A stretch of 58,625 nt of DNA from an uncultured Selenomonadales bacterium (GTDB lineage: Bacteria > Bacillota > Negativicutes > Acidaminococcales > Acidaminococcaceae): assembly GCA_900316935.1 (NCBI GenBank), contig ONEW01000015.1:1-58625 (forward strand). Reading direction: 5' to 3'. Made by a program: the position numbers and the translations under genes. The notes under the pieces are model-generated. The model saw only the letters and a program-made list of their open reading frames with translations. It made no database searches and was not told the origin of the DNA. The first letter of the stretch is position 1, and each line of letters opens with the position of its first letter. Below, one piece after another: positions 1-7,940 of this stretch.

Positions 1-46
1 CCCTCTCATTACGAATGAGATGCTCTACCAACTGAGCTAAAGTGGC
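1..46 (-). tRNA. tRNA-Thr (anticodon CGT), 3' part outside window
   Basis: Read on the minus strand the RNA starts GCCACTTTAGC at position 46. It shows the acceptor 5' strand, a D-arm with AGCTCAGTTGGTAGAGC, and an anticodon stem-loop with loop TTCGTAA, which gives anticodon CGT (Thr, ACG codons). The variable loop, T-arm and acceptor 3' strand lie beyond the left edge. The specificity call rests on the anticodon only. Confidence 0.88.
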
Positions 47-63
47 AATATTTGTACTTTGCC

Positions 64-92
64 ATTGTATCAGGTTTGGCAGGCAATGTCAA
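64..92 (-). promoter_or_regulatory. Sigma-70 promoter of tRNA-Thr
   Basis: On the minus strand TTGACA (92-87) and TACAAT (69-64) are separated by exactly 17 bp, and the -10 lies 17 bp before the first tRNA base. This is a near-consensus housekeeping promoter. Confidence 0.85.
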
Positions 93-229
93 GCAGATTT
101 CAACCTGTCGCGCAGCGCAAGTCCACGGCCCCTTGCCGTTTCCCGTACCGGTACCGGGTCCGCAGGGGCGCTTCAGACAGCCACAGCCGGGGTCTCCGGG
201 CCGGACGGGCCGCCATCCGCCAACCGGTC

Positions 230-1975
230 TTAAAATCCGATGGCGCTTATGCTGCCCAGCAGCAGGAACAGCAGGAAAGCCCCGATGAACAGCGTCAGTC
301 CCGCGCCCAGCAGGCCGGACAGGAACAGCCGCCACACGGGGACGGTCCTGTCCCCGTCATCGGCGCGCAGCACGGTGAACCAGCGCGAGCAGAAGGTCCC
401 CGTCAGCCGCTCGCTGCCGTCGGGACGGATTTCGTACACATAGGGATAGTCAAACACGTCGATGCCCGCGCTTTTGCCGAGGGCCGCCGCCGTCACGATG
501 AAGGCGAAGATGTACCAGGCGGCGCCGTACCGGAAGTCCATTCCCGCAAAGAACGGCTCGCCCGGGTTCCGGAAAATCAGGTGGAGCACGATGGCGATCA
601 GGGCCGGCGCAAACAGGAACCCGGTGAGCTGCACCACGATGGACAGCACCCGGCCGGGCGGATAGAAGCGGAGATGGACAGGCACCTCTTTGCCGGATTC
701 GTCCTTTTCGCGGAACACCGGCGTCGGATCCTTCGGGTCCGACAAGGGTCCGCCTGCTTCCAGGTGCAGCTTGCCGTGTTCGCGCCAGGCCTGCGCCGGC
801 CCGCCCGTCAGGATAATGCGCCGCCCGTCCCCGTATTTCCGTTTCCCGATGACATAGAAGAGGGGGAAGAAGACAAGCAGCGAAATGCCTGTGAACTGCA
901 GCATGTATTCCGGATCGGTGTAGTATCCGTGCCCGTCAATCAAGGCCACCAGCAGCGCCATGAGGAGCCCGGCCGCGACGGCCGCGGCGAAGGTGCCGGG
1001 AATCCAGCGGCGGCTTCCTTCGGACACCCGCCCCGCGGAAACGGCGATGCGCCCCGTCTGGCCGTTTACGACTGCCGTCACATTCCCCTTGCTGAAAAAG
1101 TAGACCGGCAACAGCACGTTCATGCTGTCCAGGCCGAAGGACTTCATGGTAACCAAAAGGCCCGAAGTGTGCATGACCTTTTCGAGGACCGGGCGGAAAT
1201 CCTCCGTGACTTCCTCCTCAATGCGCTTGCGGATGTCCGCACCGGACAGGTCGTTCAGCTTCACCGGATGCCCGGCGATATAGCCGTACGCAAAGGGCTT
1301 CGCGCCTGTCCAGTCGAAGGGCTCCGCCTTGTCCAGCACCAGGTTGTCGAGCTGCCTGTTCGTGTTGACGGCGAGCCCGTCCAGGTACCCGTCGCAATAG
1401 TAGGACCGGTAGCTGCTGCGGCGTTCCACCGTCGCGGAAACAGGGCCCCGCACCATGCAGTAGGGCAGGTAGTACCCCTGCAGGTTGTTCCTGCCCGAAA
1501 GGACGGCCTTGCCCTCGGGCGTGTCTTTACGGGCCCGGGCCCAGTCCTGCAAGTGCTGCCGCGCCTCGTCCTTCCGGATCACGAAGGGGATGACGAGGTC
1601 CGGCCGGTGCCGTTCTTCTTCCAGCTCGCGCCGGATTAGTTCGGAGCCGCAGAACGCGCACGTTTCCGAAGCCCCGCCGTCCTGAAAGGCGACCTCCGCC
1701 CCACAGGACGGGCAGTGCATCAGGACGCGCCGTTCCGGCGGCGCCGCGAGTTGTTCCTCGTGCAGCTTGCGCCAGTGCACCTGCGCCTTGCGGCTTTCCG
1801 CGATGCCCGTCTCCCCGCCGCAATAGGCGCAGCGGTAGGTCTGGCGGGCAATGTCGAAGCGGGCCGGCGCGCCGCAGCTGTGGCAATAGACGCGCAGCGG
1901 GTTTCCGGGCGCGGCCTTGGGGTCGTTGCCCTGCGCTGCCGCTGCGGCGTCCTGCTTTTCCCTGCCTTCCCTCAT
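230..1975 (-). CDS. Zinc-ribbon multi-pass membrane protein
   Basis: I do not know a demonstrated function. The 581-residue protein has two N-terminal zinc ribbons: CHSC about 31-34 with CAYC 49-52, and CPSC 88-91 with CAFC 106-109. A soluble central domain containing a VIPF segment follows, then about five hydrophobic helices from roughly residue 330 to the C-terminus. The same CPSCGAE-ribbon, VIPF and short QGYY/QGMY-type segments occur in the 373-residue protein at 54803-55924, so the two look like paralogues. The start is placed at the ATG at 1975, five bases after a strong AGGAGG; a TTG-initiated extension of six residues is possible. It follows the nucleoside hydrolase gene after 51 bp and is probably co-transcribed with it from the promoter near 3215. 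Confidence 0.75.
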   Translation of the reverse strand: MREGREKQDAAAAAQGNDPKAAPGNPLRVYCHSCGAPARFDIARQTYRCAYCGGETGIAESRKAQVHWRKLHEEQLAAPPERRVLMHCPSCGAEVAFQDGGASETCAFCGSELIRRELEEERHRPDLVIPFVIRKDEARQHLQDWARARKDTPEGKAVLSGRNNLQGYYLPYCMVRGPVSATVERRSSYRSYYCDGYLDGLAVNTNRQLDNLVLDKAEPFDWTGAKPFAYGYIAGHPVKLNDLSGADIRKRIEEEVTEDFRPVLEKVMHTSGLLVTMKSFGLDSMNVLLPVYFFSKGNVTAVVNGQTGRIAVSAGRVSEGSRRWIPGTFAAAVAAGLLMALLVALIDGHGYYTDPEYMLQFTGISLLVFFPLFYVIGKRKYGDGRRIILTGGPAQAWREHGKLHLEAGGPLSDPKDPTPVFREKDESGKEVPVHLRFYPPGRVLSIVVQLTGFLFAPALIAIVLHLIFRNPGEPFFAGMDFRYGAAWYIFAFIVTAAALGKSAGIDVFDYPYVYEIRPDGSERLTGTFCSRWFTVLRADDGDRTVPVWRLFLSGLLGAGLTLFIGAFLLFLLLGSISAIGF

Positions 1976-2026
1976 CACAACCTCCTCCTCCAAAAATCCG
2001 GAGCCCCCTCTGATGCTGCCTGGCCG

Positions 2027-3124
2027 TCACAGGCTGCGGCACAGGTCAAAAATCATGTTCCAGACTTTTTCCTCGTCTACCGTCAGGACGATGCGCGCCT
2101 TCTGCGTGCCGTCGGGCCCCTGTCCCTTGAAGGCCATGGTGGCGCCGTAGCACGGGCCGTAGACCGCATCCACGTCCACAGGGTACGTCACTTCTTCGGT
2201 GATGACCGACGGATCGATGGCGGCAGCGGCGGCCAGAACGTCCCAGATATAGTCGTTGAACTGTACATTGTCCTTGAAAAGCGGGGCCATCCAGTGCTTT
2301 GCGATGAGGTCCGCGAAGACGGGGTTCTTCACCATCTTCTGCATCTGAAAGAAGCGGTCGCGCGTGATGTGGATCTTTTCGCATGCATCCAGCGGCACGA
2401 TCACCTGGTCGCCGAAGGGGGCGCGGAACGCGGCCTGCATGGCTTCCGGATCGATCCAGACGTTGAATTCGGCGTACGGCATGACATTGCCCTGCTGGAA
2501 GAAGGAGCCTGCCATGTAGACGACGCGCTTGACCAGCGGAGCGATTTCCGGGTCCTTGCGCAGGGCCGCGGCTAGGTTGGCGCCGCTGCCGATGCTGACG
2601 ATGGTGACTTCGTGCGGACGGGCCCGGACGGTCTGGATGATGAAGTCCGGGGCGCTCTGCTTCATCGGCCGGAGTTCCGGCTCCGCGCCGTAATTCTTCC
2701 GGTATGCGTCCTGCCAGGATGCCGGCCGGTCGTATCCGGCAGCGCCCATATGGCTGTCGGCGCCGCGGCCGAAGCGGCTCTTTTCTTCCGCAATATAGCG
2801 GAACCGGTCCTCCCGGACCGGGGCATTGACGCCCATGAATACCGGAACATCCTTGATTCCCGCGCCTTCGAGCTGCCGGATTGCGCTTGCCGTGCCGGTT
2901 TCCACCCAGGTGTTGCCGAGCACGACGGTCACACCCAGCAGGTCGGTCTTCGGCGACTTCGCCAACAAGATCATGGCCGCGCCGTCATCAAACCAGTCGA
3001 CCATGTCCGTGTCCAGAATGACCGGCGGCGCCTTCTTGCCTTCCTGCGCGGAGGCAGGATGTACGGCAAGGAGAACGGCGACTGCCAGCATCCACGCGGT
3101 TACGATTCTCTGCCAATGTTTCAT
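2027..3124 (-). CDS. Exported nucleoside hydrolase (IunH/RihA-like)
   Basis: Predicted to cleave the N-glycosidic bond of (ribo)nucleosides to base plus ribose. The 365-residue protein starts with a clear signal peptide (about 1-26, ending ASA), so it should act in the periplasm or outside the cell, which is less usual than the cytosolic form. The family calcium/ribose site is seen as DTD at 38-40 and DD at 46-47, and again as AEFNVWIDPEA near residues 220-230. A strong AAGGAGGG precedes the ATG. Upstream lies a promoter with the inverted-repeat element shared with the 46-kb and 53-kb operons. It could feed on nucleosides released by the exported 5'-nucleotidase at 46996. The substrate base cannot be read from the sequence. 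Confidence 0.85.
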   Translation of the reverse strand: MKHWQRIVTAWMLAVAVLLAVHPASAQEGKKAPPVILDTDMVDWFDDGAAMILLAKSPKTDLLGVTVVLGNTWVETGTASAIRQLEGAGIKDVPVFMGVNAPVREDRFRYIAEEKSRFGRGADSHMGAAGYDRPASWQDAYRKNYGAEPELRPMKQSAPDFIIQTVRARPHEVTIVSIGSGANLAAALRKDPEIAPLVKRVVYMAGSFFQQGNVMPYAEFNVWIDPEAMQAAFRAPFGDQVIVPLDACEKIHITRDRFFQMQKMVKNPVFADLIAKHWMAPLFKDNVQFNDYIWDVLAAAAAIDPSVITEEVTYPVDVDAVYGPCYGATMAFKGQGPDGTQKARIVLTVDEEKVWNMIFDLCRSL

Positions 3125-3211
3125 GATTCTCCCTCCTTCAAATTAAAAGCCCCCTGATGTAGCGGAACCGGAAATTTCCCAAAGCATTCTTCCGGTCTCC
3201 CTCATATCTTC

Positions 3212-3255
3212 ATTATATTGAAAAATACAGAAACATCCCCTGAGGGATACCTCGG
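3212..3255 (-). promoter_or_regulatory. Promoter with inverted-repeat operator upstream of nucleoside hydrolase
   Basis: On the minus strand the imperfect palindrome CCGAGGTATCCCTCAGG (3255-3239) is followed after 21 bp by TATAAT (3217-3212). No TTGACA-like -35 sits at the expected distance. The element matches 13 of 17 positions of the operator at 46023-46039 and has almost the same spacing to the -10 (21 against 22 bp). Confidence 0.6.
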
Positions 3256-3262
3256 TTTTTTC

Positions 3263-3298
3263 AAAAAAAAGCCGGGATATCCTTTCGGATATCCCGGC
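3263..3298 (-). terminator. Intrinsic terminator of the oxidoreductase operon
   Basis: A perfect 12-bp stem (GCCGGGATATCC with its complement) around a 4-base loop at 3271-3298 is followed on the minus strand by eight T residues. It lies 29 bp past the stop codon at 3328. Confidence 0.92.
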
Positions 3299-3327
3299 CG
3301 CAAAATCCGGTTTCCCGGCTTGTCCTG

Positions 3328-4839
3328 TTACTTCTTCTCGTAATAATACCGCGTCCACATGGTCACCTCGGACAGGGACGGATGGGGCGTCATGGTCTCG
3401 CCCACCGTATAGACCGACTGCGGATCGAGGGTCCGCGTCAGGGGCAGGGCCCGCAGCCGCGCCGCCACGGGCGAGGCGATGTCCCCGTTGACGGGCGTCA
3501 CCGTATGGGTGCCGCAGTTCAGCTGGTTCAGGAAGGGCTGCAGCAGGAGCGACGCTTCGGGACCGACGATATGCACGCCCAGGATATGCTTCGCCGCCTT
3601 GTCGAGGACGAGCTTCACGAACCCGTCGTCCGGCGCGCCCGGCTCAAAGCCCAAGGCATAGCCCTTGGCCGCCGCCGAGTAATGGTTCACCGCCGTTTCC
3701 ACCTCGAAGCCGCGCCGCGCCGCCTCCTGCTCCGTCAGCCCCGCGTGGGCCGCCTCAGGATACGTGTACGTGACGGCCGGCACCAGGCCGTACGAGGCCC
3801 AGCGCCATTCCTCCGGCGCCCGGCCCTCGAACAGGTTGTGCGCCAGGATCTCCGCCTCGTAGTTCGCCTTGTGGCGGAACGGCGCCAGCCCGTTCACATC
3901 GCCCAGGGCATAGATGTCCCGGGCCGTTGTTTCCAGAAATTCATTCGTCCGGATATAGCCCCGTTTGTCCGTGGCGATGTCCGTGTTCTCCAGGTGCAGC
4001 AGCTCCGTCATGGGACGGATGCCCGGCGCCACGAAGATTTCCTCCGCCGCCGTCTCGGTTTCTTCCCCCGTCGCGCGGTCCTTCACGCGGAGCACCTTCA
4101 GCCCGTCCTCCACCCGGACACATACGGTCTCCCTGTTGAGCAGCACCGCCACGCCCCGCGCCTCGAACTGGCGCAGCAGGAACGCGGATACATCGCCGTC
4201 CTCCCTGGGCAAAAGGCGCACATTGTGCTGCACCACCGTGACCTGCGTCCCCGCCGCGTTGAAGATATGGGCGAACTCGCAGCCGATGGGCCCGCCGCCG
4301 ATGATGATCAGGCTCCGGTACGGCGCCTGCGGGAACGCATCGGCAAAAAACGTTTCCGACGTCACGAAGCCCGCCTCCGCCAGCCCCGGCAGATCCGGCA
4401 CATTCGTGCGCGCCCCCGTGCCGAGGACGATCTTGTCCCCCTCCAGTTCCGCCGCGCCGCCGCCGTTCAAATCGACGCGCAGCGTGCGGCTGTCCGTGAA
4501 CGACGCCGTGCCATTGTACGTGTCCACGTTGGGGAACCGGTCGTAATACTCCTGGATGTGCGGCGCCTCGTCAATCTTGCGGCGCATACGCCGGGCCACG
4601 GTCTCCCAGTCCAGCCGCACGGCCCCGGCCGTGACACCGATGCGCCGGTCCTCGCGGATCTGGCAGAGCGCATTGGCCGCCGCCGCCAGGATCTTCGTAG
4701 GAATGCAGCCCCGGTTGAGGCACGTGCCTCCGAAGCGGCCCCGCTCGACGAGGGCCACCCGCAGCCCCTGCGCCAGGGCGGCATCGGCCACAATGTTCGC
4801 CGCCCCTGTCCCAATGAGTATGACATCGTAGTGTTTCAC
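3328..4839 (-). CDS. FAD pyridine nucleotide-disulfide oxidoreductase (Lpd/MerA-like)
   Basis: A class I flavoprotein disulfide reductase of 503 residues. Visible are an N-terminal FAD fold (ILIGTGAAN, 7-15), the redox-active CLNRGC (C40 and C45), a central NAD(P) fold (IIIGGGPIGCEFA), an ALGDVNG FAD motif and the C-terminal dimerisation segment with HPSLSE, carrying the catalytic His-Glu. It probably reduces dihydrolipoamide or a similar disulfide; the sequence does not fix the substrate. The start is GTG at 4839, preceded by AAAGGAGGT, and not the upstream in-frame start, which would run through the GDSL gene. The GTG and the next two codons lie inside a parS-like palindrome. It sits 19 bp after the GDSL gene, in one operon. 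Confidence 0.85.
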   Translation of the reverse strand: MKHYDVILIGTGAANIVADAALAQGLRVALVERGRFGGTCLNRGCIPTKILAAAANALCQIREDRRIGVTAGAVRLDWETVARRMRRKIDEAPHIQEYYDRFPNVDTYNGTASFTDSRTLRVDLNGGGAAELEGDKIVLGTGARTNVPDLPGLAEAGFVTSETFFADAFPQAPYRSLIIIGGGPIGCEFAHIFNAAGTQVTVVQHNVRLLPREDGDVSAFLLRQFEARGVAVLLNRETVCVRVEDGLKVLRVKDRATGEETETAAEEIFVAPGIRPMTELLHLENTDIATDKRGYIRTNEFLETTARDIYALGDVNGLAPFRHKANYEAEILAHNLFEGRAPEEWRWASYGLVPAVTYTYPEAAHAGLTEQEAARRGFEVETAVNHYSAAAKGYALGFEPGAPDDGFVKLVLDKAAKHILGVHIVGPEASLLLQPFLNQLNCGTHTVTPVNGDIASPVAARLRALPLTRTLDPQSVYTVGETMTPHPSLSEVTMWTRYYYEKK

Positions 4840-4847
4840 GTGAAACC
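4832..4847. promoter_or_regulatory. parS-like ParB binding site
   Basis: The sequence TGTTTCACGTGAAACC matches 15 of 16 bases of the Bacillus-type parS consensus (which ends in ACA). It overlaps the GTG start and ribosome-binding region of the oxidoreductase gene. parA, parB and noc are encoded 17-20 kb away, next to the origin. Confidence 0.8.
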
Positions 4848-4858
4848 TCCTTTGCATG

Positions 4859-5503
4859 TTAGAATCCGGCAAACACCTGTCCCGCATACTTCCCCAGCAG
4901 TTCATATGTATCCGCCGTCGGGTGCACCCCGTCCCAGATAAAGTACTTCCGCCGCAGCGCCGCCAGTTCCGCTTCGCCGCCCCGGGGAAACACAGGCTCG
5001 AAATCGAGGAACCATACGGGCGGCTCTGCGGTCCGTCCCGTCTCCGGATCCGCCGCCTCCGCTCCCTTTGCGGGCGCCGCAACCCCCAACACCGTTCCCC
5101 GGGGGAAGCGCTCCCGCATGGCCGCGCGCAGCCGCCGGACCAGCGGATTCAGTTCCGCCGCCGCACAATACCACGGCAGCACGAACACCGCCGCCGCGCC
5201 CGCGGCCGCCGCATGACGCCGGGCCCGCTCCATCTGCTCCAGGGAAAACGAAAGCGGCACCCCCTGGATGATGTCGTTCATGCCGCCTTCATAAAGCAAA
5301 AGGCGGCCGCCGTCCCAGCGCTGCCGCAAAACCCGTTCCGTTATGTCGTCGCAGCACTCCCCGCAAATCCCGTGATTTTCCCACGTGCCCGCGCTCCCGC
5401 GCCCCGCCGCCGCCACCCAGGAATGCTCCTCCGTAAAGGGGAACCCCTGGATCAGCGAATCGCCGTAACACGTGATCCGTAGTCCTTTTCTGCGGCCTGT
5501 CAT
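4859..5503 (-). CDS. SGNH/GDSL-family hydrolase
   Basis: A 214-residue esterase/lipase-fold protein. Block I is YGDSLIQG (Ser16 as nucleophile), block III is GGMNDI near residue 75, and block V is WDGVHPTADTY near the C-terminus with the catalytic Asp/His. There is no signal peptide, so it should act in the cytoplasm. The ATG at 5503 is chosen because AAGGAGCG precedes it; an upstream in-frame start adds 13 residues without support. It is the first gene of a two-gene operon with the disulfide oxidoreductase. The natural ester substrate is unknown. Confidence 0.8.
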   Translation of the reverse strand: MTGRRKGLRITCYGDSLIQGFPFTEEHSWVAAAGRGSAGTWENHGICGECCDDITERVLRQRWDGGRLLLYEGGMNDIIQGVPLSFSLEQMERARRHAAAAGAAAVFVLPWYCAAAELNPLVRRLRAAMRERFPRGTVLGVAAPAKGAEAADPETGRTAEPPVWFLDFEPVFPRGGEAELAALRRKYFIWDGVHPTADTYELLGKYAGQVFAGF

Positions 5504-5593
5504 GTCGCGCTCCTTATTGTCTGTCCTTTCTGCCGTTTGCACGCCCTCACGGCAGTCCGGGCGGACCCGGACTGTCTGGCGCTCTCTCCTCTC

Positions 5594-5623
5594 AGTATAC
5601 TCCGTCTTTCCCTATCTTGTCTC
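5594..5623 (-). promoter_or_regulatory. Possible promoter of the GDSL operon
   Basis: On the minus strand GAGACA (5623-5618) and TATACT (5599-5594) are 18 bp apart, 91 bp upstream of the GDSL start. The -35 is weak. If real, it would let the GDSL operon be expressed independently of the T-box leader further upstream. I see no gene between 5504 and 5775. Confidence 0.3.
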
Positions 5624-5775
5624 TCTTTTTCTGTCTGTGCCGGGCCGGCAGGCCGGGTACCTTCTCTTTTTATACGGTTCCCGCCCGCGCCCTGCGGCTG
5701 CTCTCTTTCAGCCATTTCCCTTATCATCCTGTATCTCAGGGGTAGTACGATGTCCTGTCCTTTTCTCCGGAAATC

Positions 5776-6047
5776 AAAAAATCCGTCCCCCGCAATGCGA
5801 GGGACGGACATTCATTCCGCGGTACCACCCAGGTTCCTGTCCCCTTGACAGGGACAAGCTCTTTTCACGTACTAGCATACGCATTTCCTGTAACGTGGAA
5901 AACACGGAGACGCTTAATGGCTTCAGCGCTCTCTTCAGGGAGGATATTCGCCCGTCCGTAAACACCGGCTTCCACCAGCCGCCGGCTCTCTGCGCTCTAC
6001 CGCAACGAGGTACTTGTTCCCGTCATCAGATTTCCTGCTATGAAATT
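5776..6047 (-). promoter_or_regulatory. T-box leader with intrinsic terminator (specifier probably Tyr)
   Basis: A minus-strand tRNA-sensing leader. Stem I carries the GATGACGGGAACAAGTA block (about 6026-6010). The T-box core GGGTGGTACCGCGG is at 5830-5817. The terminator is an 11-bp GC stem at 5807-5783 followed by TTTTTT. In the specifier region, GAA-TAT-CCTC aligns with the usual GAA-NNN-ACTC pattern and suggests UAU (Tyr); AUC (Ile) is the alternative. The UGGU bulge predicts discriminator base A, which fits both. No synthetase or amino-acid gene follows: the next minus-strand gene is the GDSL hydrolase, 272 bp beyond the terminator. Confidence 0.85.
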
Positions 6048-6053
6048 ACTTGC

Positions 6054-6082
6054 ATTATAAATTGTTCCGCATCCCCTGTCAA
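6054..6082 (-). promoter_or_regulatory. Consensus promoter driving the T-box leader
   Basis: TTGACA (6082-6077) and TATAAT (6059-6054) on the minus strand are both perfect hexamers, 17 bp apart, just upstream of the T-box stem I. Confidence 0.9.
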
Positions 6083-6184
6083 TCGCTTTTTTGCCATTCC
6101 GGCACCTGTCAGGGACGTTTTGTAATATAAGTTACAAAAAACCGTATTCCGTCCTGCCATTCCGCCAATATGTCCACTACAGCG

Positions 6185-6595
6185 CTACAAGGCAGCCTTC
6201 TTCCGTGCCGCCGTCACCGTCTGCTTTTCCGTCTCCCGGCCGATATCGCCCAGGACATGGTTGTGTCCGTCCACCATGACCACCTTCGGCTCATTGGCAC
6301 GGGCCTCGTCCGGCGTCATGAGCGCATAGGCGATGATGATCACCGTATCGCCGACCTGTGCCTTGCGGGCCGCCGCGCCATTGAGGCAGATCACCCCGCT
6401 GCCGCGCCGGCCTGCAATCGTATACGTTTCCAGGCGCTCGCCATTGTTGTTGTTTACGATCTGCACCTTCTCGCCCGGCAGGATGCCCGCCGCGTCCATC
6501 AGGTCCTGGTCGATCGTGATGCTGCCCATATAGTCGAGCCGTGCCTCCGTCACCGTGGCACGGTGGATTTTTCCGTGAAACATTTCGTACTGCAT
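6185..6595 (-). CDS. panD: Aspartate 1-decarboxylase
   Basis: Makes beta-alanine from L-aspartate for pantothenate and coenzyme A synthesis, in the cytoplasm. The 136-residue proenzyme contains [11 protein letters not shown] and the self-cleavage site YMGSITID. Cleavage between Gly24 and Ser25 would generate the pyruvoyl group at Ser25. The ATG at 6595 is chosen over an upstream one that would overlap panC; AGAAAGGA precedes it, and the ATG four codons later is also possible. It lies 46 bp after panC in the same orientation, as a panC-panD unit. No panB is present in the window. Confidence 0.95.
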   Translation of the reverse strand: MQYEMFHGKIHRATVTEARLDYMGSITIDQDLMDAAGILPGEKVQIVNNNNGERLETYTIAGRRGSGVICLNGAAARKAQVGDTVIIIAYALMTPDEARANEPKVVMVDGHNHVLGDIGRETEKQTVTAARKKAAL

Positions 6596-6641
6596 GTCCT
6601 TCAAATCCTTTCTGATCTGACTTGCCCCGTACATCGCGCCC

Positions 6642-7502
6642 TTACTTGGACGGGTCCAGGATGACATTATCGATGAGGCGCGTCGTCCCGAACCTCACCG
6701 CCACCGCCAGAAGATGCGGGCAGTCCACCGTCCCGTGGGCCGGCGTCAGCTCCGGCAGCGCGTGCATTTCCACATAATCGATGTCGCTCATCGGTTCCGC
6801 CGCAATCATGGCGCGCGTGCCGTCCGTCAGCTTCTGCGTGCTCCGCTCGCCCGCCTCGAACGCCTTCTGCGCCGCAAACAGGGACTTGCTCAGAACCAGT
6901 GCCGCCTTGCGTTCCGCCGGCTTCAGGTAGACATTGCGCGAACTCTTCGCCAGGCCGTCCGCCTCCCGCACAATCGGCATTTCCCGGATCTCCAGCGGGA
7001 AGAACAGGTCCTTCACCATACGGCGCAGGACCTCGGCCTGCTGCGCATCCTTCTGGCCGAAATACGCCCGGTCCGGCTGGGCCAGATGGAACAGCTTCGT
7101 CACCACCGTCGCCACGCCGCGGAAATGGATCGGCCGCGTCCGGCCGCACAGGACCTGCGTAATCCGGCCCGTCACCTCGACCCACGTCATATCCTCCGAC
7201 GGATACATCTCTTTCGGCGACGGCAGGAACAGCACATCGGCGCCCATCTGCTCCGCCAGTTCGCAATCGTGCGCAAACGTGCGCGGATACGCAGCCAGGT
7301 CTTCCGTGGGCGCAAACTGCGTCGGATTCACGAAATCGCTCACAATGACGAAATCATTCTCCTTGCGGGCCGCCGCAATCAGCGACCCGTGTCCCTCGTG
7401 CAGCGCCCCCATCGTCGGCACCAGCCCGATGGTCTTGCCCGCCTTCTTCGTATCCTTTACAATCTGCTGCAGCTCTTTGGTCGTTCTGACAACCTGTACC
7501 AT
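6642..7502 (-). CDS. panC: Pantothenate synthetase
   Basis: ATP-dependent joining of pantoate and beta-alanine. The 286-residue protein has the nucleotidyltransferase HIGH-type motif in [10 protein letters not shown] (29-38), SDFVNPTQF, the pantoate-binding region around [10 protein letters not shown], and the KSSRN segment equivalent to KMSKS. The ATG at 7502 has GGGAGGAAAC upstream; the much longer open frame reaching 7997 runs through the promoter and attenuator and is not coding. Expression probably depends on the terminator-containing leader directly upstream. Confidence 0.96.
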   Translation of the reverse strand: MVQVVRTTKELQQIVKDTKKAGKTIGLVPTMGALHEGHGSLIAAARKENDFVIVSDFVNPTQFAPTEDLAAYPRTFAHDCELAEQMGADVLFLPSPKEMYPSEDMTWVEVTGRITQVLCGRTRPIHFRGVATVVTKLFHLAQPDRAYFGQKDAQQAEVLRRMVKDLFFPLEIREMPIVREADGLAKSSRNVYLKPAERKAALVLSKSLFAAQKAFEAGERSTQKLTDGTRAMIAAEPMSDIDYVEMHALPELTPAHGTVDCPHLLAVAVRFGTTRLIDNVILDPSK

Positions 7503-7535
7503 GATGTTTCCTCCCTTTGTCCTGCCGGGAACGCG

Positions 7536-7690
7536 AAAAAAAAGCGCACCCGAAAACGGATGCGCGCGAATGCTGCGTTGTGGCGTCACGTCTCGGTCTT
7601 TCGGATCCAAGCGATATTGACAATGTTGTGGATTCCAGGCCCTGGCCGGTAAAGCTCTTGCGATGCCTTCCGGGGGATCCCCAAAATTCA
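7536..7690 (-). promoter_or_regulatory. panC 5' leader with attenuator; possible pan-type RNA
   Basis: Between the promoter and panC lies a leader of about 190 nt. Its 3' part forms a terminator: a 9-bp stem GCGCATCCG/CGGGTGCGC (7565-7544, one mismatch) followed by eight T, ending 34 bp before the start codon. Upstream, 7673-7646 can form a 9-bp stem with a single bulged A, and GGGGATCCCC is self-complementary. A conserved pan RNA motif with bulged adenosines is known upstream of pan genes in Firmicutes. I infer this is that motif or a functional analogue, but could not align it. Confidence 0.6.
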
Positions 7691-7695
7691 ACAGT

Positions 7696-7724
7696 ATTGT
7701 AGCACACGGAGAAGTATTATGCAA
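7696..7724 (-). promoter_or_regulatory. Promoter of panC-panD
   Basis: TTGCAT (7724-7719) and TACAAT (7701-7696) on the minus strand, 17 bp apart, about 195 bp upstream of panC. Confidence 0.75.
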
Positions 7725-7908
7725 TATGTTCCAAATGATGATTTCATGATATAACCAACGTGTCAGGGGGGCGGCGCCCAGGCCTGCAGACGGGGCCTTT
7801 GCGTGCCGGGAAGGACAATGCGTCTGCAAATGTTTCGTCACCGCAGCCCGGCCCGGGAGATGCTGCGGGCCCATTTGGACCCGGACCTGATTGCCCGCTG
7901 CACAGTAA

Positions 7909-7940
7909 AACCACCTTCTCCCCGGGAAGGCGGTTTTTTT
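7909..7940 (+). terminator. Plus-strand intrinsic terminator closing a GC-rich structured segment
   Basis: A 10-bp stem with one mismatch (7909-7918 with 7926-7935) is followed by a T-run. Upstream, 7760-7908 holds strong local pairings such as TGCAGACG with CGTCTGCA and a GCAGCCCG/CGGGCTGC-type stem, but no credible gene. It may end a small untranslated RNA that I cannot identify. From 7941 to 8110 I see nothing recognisable. Confidence 0.6.
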
